A DNA stretch of 29,577 nt from Sva-07 sp041685755 (GCA_041685755.1 JAWLFC010000031.1:1-29577), one strand, 5' to 3'; counted from the stretch's first letter, positions 7,154 through 14,675 are shown. The notes: generated by a model from the letters alone, not told the origin. A program made the numbers and translations.

Positions 7154-7173
7154 CACCGCAAGGAGCTGTGACG

Positions 7174-8583
7174 ATGGGCAAGACACTGCCGGAGAAGGTG
7201 TGGGAGCGCCACCTGGTACACGCGGCACCCGATGAACCCGATCTGCTGTACATCGACCTGCACCTCGTCCACGAGGTGACCAGCCCGCAGGCGTTCGACG
7301 GGTTGCGCCTCACCGGCCGGACCGTCCGCCGTCCCGAGCTGACGCTCGCAACCGAGGACCACAACGTTCCCACCGAGAACATCGACCAACCGATCGCCGA
7401 TCCGATCTCCGCGAAGCAGATCGACACCCTGCGGGCGAACACCGCCGAGTTCGGCATCACGAACTTCCCGATGGGCGACCCCAACCAGGGCATCGTCCAC
7501 GTGATCGGCCCCGAGCAGGGTCGCACGCTGCCCGGCACGACCATCGTGTGCGGCGACTCGCACACCGCCACGCACGGCGCATTCGGCGCGCTGGCGTTCG
7601 GGATCGGCACGAGCGAGGTCGAACACGTCCTCGCCACCCAGACACTCCCCCAGCAGCGCCCGAAGTGGATGTCGGTCACGGTCGAAGGCGACCTGCAGCC
7701 CGGCGTCACCGCCAAGGACGTGATCCTCGCGATCCTCGGCGAGATCGGCACCGGCGGCGGCATCGGCCACGTGATCGAGTACCGCGGCTCGGCGATCCGG
7801 GCGCTGTCGATGGAAGGGCGCATGACGGTGTGCAACATGTCGATCGAGGCAGGCGCCAAAGCGGGGATGATCGCCCCCGACGAGACCACGTTCGAGTACC
7901 TGCAGGGCCGGGCGAACGCTCCGAGCGGGGCCGACTGGGACGCGGCCGTCGCCGACTGGCAGACCCTGCACTCCGACGACGACGCCGCGTGGGACAAGGA
8001 GGTCGTGCTCGACGCCTCGGCGATCCGCCCCCACGTCACGTGGGGCACGAACCCGGGGCAGGTGGCCCCGATCGACTCGGTGATCCCCTCCCCCGACGAT
8101 TACGACAACCCGACCACGAAGGAGACCGTGGCCCGGGCGCTGGAGTACATGGGCCTCGAGCCCGGCACGCCGATGCGCGACGTCGCCGTCGACACCGTGT
8201 TCATCGGATCGTGCACCAACAGCCGCATCGAGGATCTCCGCGCCGCTGCCGCCGTGATGGAGGGTCGCACCGTCACCGTGCCGCGGGTGATGGTCGTGCC
8301 CGGAAGCCACGCCGTGAAGGCCCAAGCGGTCGCCGAGGGCCTCGATCAGGTGTTCATCGCCGCCGGCGCCGACTGGCGCGAGCCCGGCTGCTCGATGTGC
8401 CTCGCGATGAACCCCGACAAGCTCACTCCCGGCGAACGAGCAGCCAGCACCAGCAACCGCAACTTCGAGGGCCGCCAGGGACGTGGCGGCCGCACCCATC
8501 TCGTCTCACCCGGCGTTGCCGCGGCCACCGCGGTCAAGGGCACCTTCTGTACGCCCGCAGATCTGGAAGGAGCGCCGTCGTGA
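7174..8583 (+). CDS. leuC: 3-isopropylmalate dehydratase large subunit
   Basis: With LeuD it isomerises 2-isopropylmalate to 3-isopropylmalate through a [4Fe-4S] cluster. The 469-residue protein starts MGKTLPEKVWERHLV. The cluster cysteines are Cys347 (FIGSCTNSRIED), Cys406 and Cys409 (EPGCSMCLAMN), in the same places as in E. coli LeuC. Other family segments are CGDSHTATHGAFGALAFGIGTSEVEHVLATQ and the ending NRNFEGRQGRGGRTHLVSP. A GTG six bases upstream is in frame, but the AAGGAG site at 7160-7165 is correctly spaced (8 nt) for the ATG at 7174. The gene is under the IclR operator and is translationally coupled to leuD by a 4-base overlap. Confidence 0.97.
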   Translation: MGKTLPEKVWERHLVHAAPDEPDLLYIDLHLVHEVTSPQAFDGLRLTGRTVRRPELTLATEDHNVPTENIDQPIADPISAKQIDTLRANTAEFGITNFPMGDPNQGIVHVIGPEQGRTLPGTTIVCGDSHTATHGAFGALAFGIGTSEVEHVLATQTLPQQRPKWMSVTVEGDLQPGVTAKDVILAILGEIGTGGGIGHVIEYRGSAIRALSMEGRMTVCNMSIEAGAKAGMIAPDETTFEYLQGRANAPSGADWDAAVADWQTLHSDDDAAWDKEVVLDASAIRPHVTWGTNPGQVAPIDSVIPSPDDYDNPTTKETVARALEYMGLEPGTPMRDVAVDTVFIGSCTNSRIEDLRAAAAVMEGRTVTVPRVMVVPGSHAVKAQAVAEGLDQVFIAAGADWREPGCSMCLAMNPDKLTPGERAASTSNRNFEGRQGRGGRTHLVSPGVAAATAVKGTFCTPADLEGAPS

Positions 8584-9164
8584 AGGCCGTGCAGGTGATC
8601 ACCGGCACCGGCGTGCCGCTCAAGCGCTCGGACGTCGACACCGACCAGATCATCCCCGCCGACTGGCTCAAGCGCGTCGAGCGAACCGGCTTCGACAAGG
8701 GCCTGTTCTCCACGTGGCGCGACGACCGCGACTTCGTCCTCAACGACGAGCGGTACGCGCAGGCCAACATCCTCGTCGCCGGGCCGGCGTTCGGCGTCGG
8801 ATCATCACGCGAGCACGCCGTCTGGGCGATCCAGCAGTACGGCTTCGACGCCGTGATCGCACCGAGCTTCTCCGACATCTTCCGCAACAACTGCACCAAG
8901 AACGGCCTCGTGCCGGTCGTGGTCCCCGAGGCGACGGTCGAGGCGATCTGGGCGGCGATCGAGTCCGACGCCGACACCGAGATCGTGGTCGACATGGAGC
9001 GGTTGCGCGTCGAAGTGCCCGCTGCCGGCATCGACGAGCCGTTCCCGATGGACCCGCAGACCCAGCACCGGTTCCTCAACGGCCTCGACGACGTCGGCAT
9101 CACGCTCACCCACGCCGACGCCATCGACACCTACGAGGCCAACCGCCCCGCCTGGCTCGCCTGA
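8580..9164 (+). CDS. leuD: 3-isopropylmalate dehydratase small subunit
   Basis: This 194-residue partner of LeuC supplies the swivelling domain that recognises substrate. Family motifs are VPLKRSDVDTDQIIPADWLKR, AGPAFGVGSSREHAVWAIQQYGFDAVIAPSFSDIFRNNCTKNGL, and a C-terminal DPQTQHRFLNGLDDVGITL. It starts with GTG at 8580, overlapping the leuC stop in GTGA. GGAAGGAG at 8565-8572 gives a good ribosome-binding site 7 nt upstream. The stop codon is part of the GATTGCAGC repeat copy 2. leuB is not in the window. Confidence 0.97.
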   Translation: MKAVQVITGTGVPLKRSDVDTDQIIPADWLKRVERTGFDKGLFSTWRDDRDFVLNDERYAQANILVAGPAFGVGSSREHAVWAIQQYGFDAVIAPSFSDIFRNNCTKNGLVPVVVPEATVEAIWAAIESDADTEIVVDMERLRVEVPAAGIDEPFPMDPQTQHRFLNGLDDVGITLTHADAIDTYEANRPAWLA

Positions 9165-9192
9165 TTGCAGCAGGGGTCTGACCCCTGAAATC
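9163..9192 (+). repeat. GATTGCAGC hairpin repeat, copy 2
   Basis: The element begins inside the leuD TGA stop codon: GATTGCAG, then a near-perfect palindrome CAGGGGTC-T-GACCCCTG (9171-9187), then AATC pairing with the opening GATT. It shares GATTGCAGC[AG]GGGGTC with copy 1 at 2096-2133, which also begins within a stop codon. It can serve as the leuCD terminator, though without a T tract. The CAGGGGTC/GACCCCTG core looks like REP-type palindromes moved by Y1 (RAYT) transposases; none is visible here. Confidence 0.6.
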
Positions 9193-9243
9193 GAACGGGC
9201 GGTTCCACGTGTCGGCGCGGCGAGAGCCGGGTAGCACTCGGTC

Positions 9244-9273
9244 ATGTCCTGCGGCCGGGCGGCGACGCCATGA
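9244..9273 (+). other. Possible 9-codon upstream ORF coupled to the CHAD gene
   Basis: ATG at 9244 opens MSCGRAATP and stops at TGA 9271-9273, overlapping the CHAD start codon as ATGA. A TAGCAC hexamer ends 6 nt before the ATG, matching the local leaderless spacing but lacking the conserved final T. CHAD itself has no good Shine-Dalgarno site, so translation might be coupled through this small ORF. This is inference; chance cannot be excluded. Confidence 0.3.
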
Positions 9274-10223
9274 GCTACACACTCGTCACCGGTGAATCGA
9301 TCACCGAAGCCGTCCGTCGGGTCGCCGGCGAGCAGCTCGACGACGCGATCGACGATCTGACCGATGCGATCGCCGACGATCCGACCGAGGCGGTCCACGA
9401 CGCCCGCAAGCGATGCAAGAAGGTCCGCGGTCTCGTACGCGCCGTCCGGCCGGCACTGGGCGAGGACGTCTACCGGGTCGCCAACGACACCGTCCGCGAC
9501 GCTGCCCGGGAGCTGTCGGACCTGCGCGACGCCACGGCGCTGATGGAGACGTTCCGGATCGCGGTGGAAGCGTCCGACATCGACCTCTCCGGCGACGACG
9601 ACATCGCGGTGGCATCCCGGACGGTCGACCAGGTGTTGACCGAGCGGCATCGCGGCGCGGCATCGGAGTTGGCGGCGGATCACCCACGCGTGGAGCGCGC
9701 CCGCGACCTGCTCCTCGCCGCTCGTGCCGAGTCCCAGCGTTGGGACCTCGACGACCAGGGATGGGACGCTCTCGCCGACGGCATCGAGAAGACCTACAAG
9801 CGGGGACGTTCGGCATTCCGGACCAGCGCCGAGGCGCCGACCGGCGACAACCTCCACGAGTGGCGCAAGCGGGTGAAGTACTCGTGGTACCACCTCCGCC
9901 TGACGGGTGACGTCGCTCCGACGGTGCTCGATCCACTCGCCGACGCGTTCCATGCACTGGCCGACGCGCTCGGCGACGCCCACGACATGGCGGTGCTCGC
10001 CGAGACCCTTCCGAGACTCGGCGACGATCTGTGTGACCTCGCACCGGTCGAACGGCTGCTCGGCGGGTACCGGTCGGTCCTCGAGGAACGCTCACTCGTG
10101 CTCGGCGCCCGATTGTTCGCCGAGTCGAAGTCGGCGTTCGTCGAGCGACTGGGCCGCTACTGGTCGGCCCACGAACGCTTCGGACCCGAGCGCGACGTCG
10201 GCGACATCGACACCCTGTGGTGA
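9270..10223 (+). CDS. CHAD domain protein
   Basis: CHAD domains are all-helical, histidine- and basic-rich modules that bind inorganic polyphosphate. This 317-residue protein shows both halves: EAVHDARKRCKKVRGLVRAVRPAL near residue 40, with ARELSDLRDATALMETF after it, and the second HEWRKRVKYSWYHLRL near 195, followed by LGDAHDMAVLAE. There is no fused CYTH triphosphatase domain and no CYTH gene nearby, so it is a stand-alone CHAD protein. The ATG at 9270 opens directly into the fold. It follows leuD after about 105 bp that contain the hairpin repeat, so it is probably a separate transcription unit. Confidence 0.88.
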   Translation: MSYTLVTGESITEAVRRVAGEQLDDAIDDLTDAIADDPTEAVHDARKRCKKVRGLVRAVRPALGEDVYRVANDTVRDAARELSDLRDATALMETFRIAVEASDIDLSGDDDIAVASRTVDQVLTERHRGAASELAADHPRVERARDLLLAARAESQRWDLDDQGWDALADGIEKTYKRGRSAFRTSAEAPTGDNLHEWRKRVKYSWYHLRLTGDVAPTVLDPLADAFHALADALGDAHDMAVLAETLPRLGDDLCDLAPVERLLGGYRSVLEERSLVLGARLFAESKSAFVERLGRYWSAHERFGPERDVGDIDTLW

Positions 10224-10270
10224 CTCCGCCGTGAGCGCCCGACCGCGTCGCAGTTGCAGCGTCGCCGTCG

Positions 10271-10276
10271 TAGTGT
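10271..10276 (+). promoter_or_regulatory. -10 element before the Ddn-family gene
   Basis: TAGTGT lies 7 nt before the ATG at 10284. There is no Shine-Dalgarno sequence between them, so a leaderless or near-leaderless mRNA is expected. Confidence 0.45.
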
Positions 10277-10283
10277 CGCCGTC

Positions 10284-10724
10284 ATGCCACTGACCGGAGA
10301 GTACGAACCGAGCACGTCGGACTGGGTCCGCGAACAGGTCGACACCTACGAAGCGACCGCCGGCCGCGAGGCGAACACCCTGCGAGAGACCGGGATCCCC
10401 GTGATCATCGTCACCAGCCGTGGTGCGTCGAGCGGCAAGCTCCGCAAGTTCGCACTCATGCGGGTGGAACACGACGGCGAGTACGCCCTCATCGCGTCGA
10501 TGGGCGGAGCGCCGGACAACCCCGCCTGGTACCACAACCTGGTCGCCGAACCGCTGGTGATGATCCAGGACGGACCCGAGCCCCGCGACTACACCACCCA
10601 CATCGCCGAGGGCGAGGAACGCCAACAGTGGTGGGACCGCGCGGTCGCGGTGTTCGCGCCCTACGCCGAGTACGCCGAGCGCACCGACCGGGTCATTCCC
10701 GTCTTCGTCGCCACCCCCGCGTGA
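10284..10724 (+). CDS. Deazaflavin (F420)-dependent nitroreductase family protein (Ddn-like)
   Basis: This 146-residue protein belongs to the split beta-barrel Ddn/DUF385 group common in F420-producing actinobacteria. The signature is present in order: PVIIVTSRGASSGKLRKFALMRVE, DGEYALIASMGGAPDNPAWYHNLVAEPLVMIQDG, then RDYTTHIAEGEERQQWWDRAVAVFAPYAEYAERTDRVIPVFV. Members reduce quinones or other electrophiles with F420H2; the substrate here is unknown. An upstream start ten codons earlier is in frame but overlaps the promoter, so MPLTGEYEPS from 10284 is chosen, preceded by TAGTGT at 7 nt. It converges on the YggT-like gene with a 25-bp gap. Confidence 0.85.
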   Translation: MPLTGEYEPSTSDWVREQVDTYEATAGREANTLRETGIPVIIVTSRGASSGKLRKFALMRVEHDGEYALIASMGGAPDNPAWYHNLVAEPLVMIQDGPEPRDYTTHIAEGEERQQWWDRAVAVFAPYAEYAERTDRVIPVFVATPA

Positions 10725-10749
10725 GCCGCTCGCGTCTCGGCGCCGCCCG

Positions 10750-11313
10750 TCACGTCGGGCGTGCAGGAGGCGGAGGCGGCGTCGGATCGCTGGGTGGCAG
10801 CGGAGCAGTTCCGCTCTGGGGCGACGCCCCCTGTTCGGCGGTCACCTGCTGCGCGGCTGCCCGAGCAGCGGCGGCGCGACGCTCCTCGATCTCTGCCTGC
10901 TGGGCGGCGAGATCGGCCAGCTTGCGGTTGTACTCCTCGACGTCCTGGATCCGTTGGAGCCGTTCCGACAACCAGCTGATCAACGCCCCGAGGACGAGCG
11001 CCAGGATGCCGTAGATGATCATCGCGAACAGCACCGAGGTGTCGAAGGTCGCCTCGACGTCGTTGCCGGTCGTGCCGAGCTCGATCGGCGAGAAGATGCC
11101 CCGGAACGGATCCATCACCCGGTCGAGGTTGCGGTAGGCCCACTCGGTGAACCCGGCGGTCGGATTGGCACCGAACAGCAGCAGGAAGAAGCCGATCAGC
11201 AGGATGATCTCGACGACGATCAGGTAGAAGTAGACGAAGTAGCCGACCAGCCGGGCGATCCACAAGATCACCCTGCGCTCGCCGAGCCCCCTCGAGTCGG
11301 GCGTGATCATCAT
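10750..11313 (-). CDS. YggT-like membrane protein with a charged C-terminal coiled coil
   Basis: The 187-residue protein has two clustered hydrophobic segments near the N-terminus (about 16-48, VILWIARLVGYFVYFYLIVV through IILLIGFFLLLFG). A loop TEWAYRNLDRVMDPFRGIFSPIEL resembles the YggT family consensus (fate P-RR-iP). A third membrane segment follows (about 92-114, TSVLFAMIIYGILALVLGAL). After that come an Ala/Gln/Glu-rich helix (about 118-160), probably a coiled coil, and a Pro-rich tail. YggT proteins are linked to cell division and osmotic tolerance, but their mechanism is unsettled. The start at 11313 is backed by a strong AGGAGG site on the minus strand (about 11320-11327). It lies 91 bp downstream of the helicase on the same strand. 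Confidence 0.7.
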   Translation of the reverse strand: MMITPDSRGLGERRVILWIARLVGYFVYFYLIVVEIILLIGFFLLLFGANPTAGFTEWAYRNLDRVMDPFRGIFSPIELGTTGNDVEATFDTSVLFAMIIYGILALVLGALISWLSERLQRIQDVEEYNRKLADLAAQQAEIEERRAAAARAAAQQVTAEQGASPQSGTAPLPPSDPTPPPPPARPT

Positions 11314-11373
11314 GTGGCGCTCCTCCTGATCGACCGGTGCGGACTCGTGCTGCCGCAGACGCTAGCGAGGCCG

Positions 11374-11403
11374 CCCGGGGCGATGGGCGATGGGGCCCCC
11401 GGG
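11374..11403 (-). terminator. Possible terminator of the DEAD-box helicase gene
   Basis: CCCGGGG (11374-11380) can pair with CCCCGGG (11397-11403) around a 16-nt loop that contains GGCGATG twice. It lies immediately after the helicase stop codon on the minus strand and before the YggT-like ribosome-binding site. No T tract follows. Confidence 0.35.
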
Positions 11404-11404
11404 A

Positions 11405-12694
11405 TCAATCGGCTTCGAACTCGGCGAGACGCAGCAGACGCTGATCGTTGGAGAAGACCTCGATCGGCTTCTCGGTCGGCAGGCGCATCCCGCGCTGCAG
11501 GATCCGCATCTGGGTGTGCTGGTTGTACTCGACCAGCGTGACGGCCCAGCCGTCCCGGCCGGCACGGGCGGTGCGACCGGAGCGGTGCAGGTAGTCCTTG
11601 ACGTCCTTGGCCGGTTCGTAGTGGATCACGGCACCGATGTCGTCGATGTCGATGCCGCGGGCGGCGACGTCGGTGGCGACGAGCACCGAGAGCTTGCCCT
11701 CGGCGAACTTGCGCAGGATCCGCTCGCGTGCGCTCTGCTGCATGTCGCCGTGGAGCGGGCCGGCATCGACGCCGAGCTCGTCGAGGTTGCGTGCGACCCG
11801 GTCACAGTTCCGTTTGGTCTGACAGAAGACGAGCACCTTCGGGATCGACTTGGAGATCGATCCGATGACCTTGTCCTTGTCCATGTGGTGCACGGCGAGG
11901 AACAGGTGGTGCATCGTGCCGACGGTGTCGGTCGACTCGTCGATGGCCACGGTGACCGGATCGGTCTGGTAGTGCCGGATCAGGTGAGCGACGTCACCGT
12001 CGAGCGTGGCGGAGAACAGCATCGTCTGGTTGCGGCTACCGCAGTGACGCAGGATCCACTCGACCTGCGGGGTGAAGCCGTCGTCGGCCATCCGGTCGGC
12101 CTCGTCGAGGGTGACGATCTGCATGTCGTCGAGTGACACCTCGTTCGACTTGATCAGGTCGATCAACCGCAGCGGCGTGGCGATGACGATCTCGACACCC
12201 TTGGCCAGTTCGTCGACCTGGTGATGACGAGAGGCGCCGCCGTAGACCGGCAGCACTCGCATGCCGGCATGGTGGGCGACGGGTTCGAGCACCTCGGCCA
12301 CCTGCACGGCGAGTTCGCGGGTCGGCACGAGCACGAGCCCGAGCGGACGGGAGGGTTCGGCCTTGTCGGTGATGCGGGCGAGCATCGGCACGCCGAACGC
12401 CAGGGTCTTGCCCGAGCCGGTCTTGGCACGTCCGCAGACGTCCTTGCCGGTGACGGCGACGGGAATCGCTTCGGTCTGGATCGCGAACGGCTGGGCGAAC
12501 CCGCAGGCGGCGAGTCCGTCGTCGATGCGGGCGGGCACGCCGAGCTCGAAGAACCCCGTCGGCGCCTCGACCGGGGGCAGCACGTTGAACGACGTGAGGT
12601 TGGAGGTGTTGACGTGACCACCGTCGTACGGCTGGTCGGAAGGGCGTGATCGCCGGCGACGGGGCGCTCCGCGTCGCGTTGTTGAGTCAGTCAT
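11405..12694 (-). CDS. DEAD-box ATP-dependent RNA helicase
   Basis: The 429-residue protein unwinds RNA, probably in ribosome assembly or RNA decay. A basic Arg-rich N-terminus (1-20) precedes the Q-motif region (FAIQTEAIPVAV). Motif I is AKTGSGKT (90-97), motif Ia PTRELA, motif II DEAD (197-200), motif III SAT, and the C-terminal RecA domain has VFCQTKRNCDRVARNL, VATDVAARGIDI and HRSGRTARAG. The usual TPGR of motif Ib reads TPLR (173-176). There is no long C-terminal RNA-binding extension, so it is a minimal RhlE/SrmB-type core. The frame stays open far upstream through leuA on the other strand; the ATG at 12694 is preferred because it follows TACGCT by 10 nt and begins a normal basic tail. 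It is divergent from leuL-leuA. Confidence 0.9.
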   Translation of the reverse strand: MTDSTTRRGAPRRRRSRPSDQPYDGGHVNTSNLTSFNVLPPVEAPTGFFELGVPARIDDGLAACGFAQPFAIQTEAIPVAVTGKDVCGRAKTGSGKTLAFGVPMLARITDKAEPSRPLGLVLVPTRELAVQVAEVLEPVAHHAGMRVLPVYGGASRHHQVDELAKGVEIVIATPLRLIDLIKSNEVSLDDMQIVTLDEADRMADDGFTPQVEWILRHCGSRNQTMLFSATLDGDVAHLIRHYQTDPVTVAIDESTDTVGTMHHLFLAVHHMDKDKVIGSISKSIPKVLVFCQTKRNCDRVARNLDELGVDAGPLHGDMQQSARERILRKFAEGKLSVLVATDVAARGIDIDDIGAVIHYEPAKDVKDYLHRSGRTARAGRDGWAVTLVEYNQHTQMRILQRGMRLPTEKPIEVFSNDQRLLRLAEFEAD

Positions 12695-12751
12695 GTTGTG
12701 CTGCAGCGTATCGGCGAGGTCGCGACCAGCGCGAGATGCCTCGATCCGTGC

Positions 12752-12757
12752 TAGCGT
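12752..12757 (+). promoter_or_regulatory. -10 element of the leuL-leuA transcript
   Basis: TAGCGT ends 8 nt before the leader-peptide ATG at 12766, so transcription would start within a few bases of that codon. No clear -35 is seen at 16-18 bp. Confidence 0.45.
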
Positions 12758-12765
12758 TTCCGGCG

Positions 12766-12798
12766 ATGTTGCGCCACGGCCTCCTTCTGCTTGTGTAG
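12766..12798 (+). CDS. leuL: Leucine-rich leader peptide controlling leuA attenuation
   Basis: A ten-residue ORF reads M-L-R-H-G-L-L-L-L-V and ends in TAG. Five of ten residues are leucine, and four are consecutive (codons CTC CTT CTG CTT at 12781-12792); CTT is rare in such a GC-rich genome. It starts 8 nt after the TAGCGT -10. Two hairpins follow immediately, the second a strong T-tailed terminator, and then leuA. This is the classic layout of ribosome-mediated attenuation. Stalling at uncharged Leu codons should favour read-through into leuA. Leader-peptide attenuation of leuA has been predicted in other actinobacteria. The symbol follows enteric usage. Confidence 0.85.
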   Translation: MLRHGLLLLV

Positions 12799-12826
12799 GG
12801 CGAGCGCCACATACTCGCGTTCGCCC
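12798..12826 (+). promoter_or_regulatory. Pause hairpin of the leuA attenuator
   Basis: GGGCGA (12798-12803) pairs with TCGCCC (12821-12826). An inner GCG/CGC pairing across a 2-nt bulge extends the stem. It begins at the leader stop codon and ends exactly where the terminator stem begins, so it fits a pause or protector hairpin. I could not settle by eye which segment acts as antiterminator. Confidence 0.6.
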
Positions 12827-12864
12827 GAACCCCCCGCCCTCCGGCCGGGGGGTTCTTGCTTTTT
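12827..12864 (+). terminator. leuA attenuator terminator
   Basis: This is a perfect 10-bp GC-rich stem, GAACCCCCCG (12827-12836) and CGGGGGGTTC (12846-12855), with a 9-nt loop. It is followed by TTGC and then five T at 12860-12864. It is the strongest intrinsic terminator in the window and lies between leuL and leuA. Confidence 0.9.
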
Positions 12865-12904
12865 CCGACCCGTTCCCCATCGTCGCCCCGTACAGGAGAA
12901 TCGA

Positions 12905-14626
12905 ATGCCTCCCCAGAACGTCACCCCGACACCGATGCCCTTCGAGAAGTACGCACCGTTCGTGCCGGTCGTGCTCACCGACCGCACGTGGCCGAACGTC
13001 ACCATCGACACCGCACCGCTGTGGTGCTCGGTCGACCTGCGCGACGGCAATCAGGCGCTCATCGACCCGATGGACCCCACCCGCAAGCTGCGCATGTTCG
13101 AAGAGCTCGTGGCCATGGGGTTCAAGGAGATCGAGGTCGGCTTCCCGTCCGCCAGCCAGCCCGACTTCGACTTCGTGCGCCAGCTGATCGAGGAGGATCG
13201 CATCCCCGACGACGTCACGATCCAGGTGCTGGTCCAGTGCCGCCAGGAGCTGATCGAGCGCACCTACGAGTGCATCGAGGGTGCGCCCCGGGCCATCGTG
13301 CACTTCTACAACTCGACCAATCCGCTGCAGCGAGAGGTCGTGTTCGGTCTCGACAAGGCCGGCATCGTCGACGTCGCCGTCAACGGCGCCAAGCTGTGCC
13401 GCAAGCTCGAACAGGCGGCCGGCGACACCCGGATCCGCTACGAGTACTCGCCCGAGAGCTTCACGCTCACCGAGCCCGAGTTCGCGATCGAGGTGTGCGA
13501 GGCGGTGATGGACGTGATCGAGCCGACGCCGGACAACCCGATCGTGCTCAACCTGCCGGCCACGGTCGAGTGCTACACGCCGAACGTGTACGGCGACGTC
13601 ATCGAATGGTTCGGCCGCACGATCAAGCAGCGCGACTCGGTGATCATCTCGCTGCACCCCCACAACGACCGTGGGTGCGCCGTGGCCGCCGCCGAGTTCG
13701 GGGTGATGGCCGGCGCCGACCGGGTGGAGGGCACGCTGTTCGGCAACGGCGAGCGCACCGGCAACGTCGACATCGTCACGCTGGCGATGAACCTGTTCAT
13801 GAACGGCGTCGACCCGCAGCTCGACATCTCCGACATCGACAAGCTGCGCCGCACCGCCGAGTACTGCAACCGCCTGCCGGTGCATCCACGCCACCCCTAT
13901 GCCGGCGACCTCGTGTACACGGCGTTCTCCGGCAGCCACCAGGACGCGATCAAGAAGGGCTTCGAGGCCCTCGACGCCAAGCGCGACGACTCGGGCGAGT
14001 ACGCCGAGTGGGGCGTGCCGTACCTGCCGATCGACCCGGCCCACGTCGGGCGGTCGTACGAGGCGGTCATCCGGGTCAACAGTCAGTCGGGCAAGGGTGG
14101 TGTCGCCTACGTGATGAAGGCCGAGCACGGCTTCGACCTGCCACGGCGCCTCCAGATCGAGTTCTCCACGACGATCCAGCACATCACCGAGGACTCGGGC
14201 ACCGAGATCAGCCCGGGTGTGATGTGGGACGCGTTCCAGGCCGAGTACATCCCCGCCGACCCTCGATTCCGGCTCCGCAGCCACGAACTGCACACGCGCA
14301 CCGGCGACGACGGTGGTTCGACGACGATCCAGGCGCAACTCGAGGTCGACGGCCGGGCGCACTCGATCCGGGGCGAGGGCGACGGCCCGGTCGAGGCGTT
14401 CGTGGCGGCGCTCGTTGCCGAGTTCGGCGATCGCGTCGGCGGCGAGTTCGACGTGCTCGACTACGCCGAGCACGCGATCGGCAAGGGCGCCGACGCCCAG
14501 GCGGCGGCCTACGTCGAGACCGTCACCGGTGACAACCAGGTGAAGTGGGGCCTCGGGACCGACCCGAACATCACCACCGCCTCGCTGCGGGCGGTGCTCA
14601 ACGCCTTCGAACGCCACCAGCGCTGA
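12905..14626 (+). CDS. leuA: 2-isopropylmalate synthase (long, leucine-regulated type)
   Basis: LeuA condenses acetyl-CoA with 2-ketoisovalerate, the committed step of leucine synthesis. The 573-residue protein is of the long M. tuberculosis type. A short N-terminal arm leads to the HMGL-like TIM barrel with SVDLRDGNQALIDPMD (Arg46, Asp47), EIEVGFPSASQPDFDFVR, SLHPHNDRGCAVAAAE (metal histidine) and EGTLFGNGERTGNVDIVTLAMNLF. A linker leads to the C-terminal LeuA dimer/allosteric domain (about 440-570) where leucine binds for feedback inhibition. The ATG at 12905 follows AGGAGA by about 5 nt. The frame is open further upstream through the attenuator, but that segment is not coding. Control is by leuL attenuation and probably feedback inhibition. 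Confidence 0.96.
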   Translation: MPPQNVTPTPMPFEKYAPFVPVVLTDRTWPNVTIDTAPLWCSVDLRDGNQALIDPMDPTRKLRMFEELVAMGFKEIEVGFPSASQPDFDFVRQLIEEDRIPDDVTIQVLVQCRQELIERTYECIEGAPRAIVHFYNSTNPLQREVVFGLDKAGIVDVAVNGAKLCRKLEQAAGDTRIRYEYSPESFTLTEPEFAIEVCEAVMDVIEPTPDNPIVLNLPATVECYTPNVYGDVIEWFGRTIKQRDSVIISLHPHNDRGCAVAAAEFGVMAGADRVEGTLFGNGERTGNVDIVTLAMNLFMNGVDPQLDISDIDKLRRTAEYCNRLPVHPRHPYAGDLVYTAFSGSHQDAIKKGFEALDAKRDDSGEYAEWGVPYLPIDPAHVGRSYEAVIRVNSQSGKGGVAYVMKAEHGFDLPRRLQIEFSTTIQHITEDSGTEISPGVMWDAFQAEYIPADPRFRLRSHELHTRTGDDGGSTTIQAQLEVDGRAHSIRGEGDGPVEAFVAALVAEFGDRVGGEFDVLDYAEHAIGKGADAQAAAYVETVTGDNQVKWGLGTDPNITTASLRAVLNAFERHQR

Positions 14627-14627
14627 C

Positions 14628-14662
14628 GCGTCACGTCCGGTGTCAGACGCCGGACGCGACGC
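14628..14662 (+). terminator. Hairpin after leuA
   Basis: This two-part stem, GCGTC plus GTCCGG against CCGGAC plus GACGC, has a 2x2 internal loop and a 9-nt apical loop. It starts 2 nt after the leuA stop and lacks a T tract, so it is of the tail-less type. It ends 7 bp before the -10 of the next gene. Confidence 0.5.
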
Positions 14663-14669
14663 ATCGCAC

Positions 14670-14675
14670 TAGGGT
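14670..14675 (+). promoter_or_regulatory. -10 element before the sunset-domain gene
   Basis: TAGGGT lies 7 nt before the ATG at 14683, with no Shine-Dalgarno sequence in between. It matches the leaderless layout seen repeatedly in this window. Confidence 0.45.

Noticed and set aside
7168..7173. GTG at 7168 as the leuC start
   Set aside because: It is only 2 nt from the AAGGAG site. The ATG at 7174 has normal spacing and fits the family N-terminus.
11405..14617. A 1070-codon minus-strand open frame covering leuA and the helicase
   Set aside because: Only its 3' 429 codons show protein-family motifs. The rest is the antisense of leuA, kept open by the GC-rich composition.
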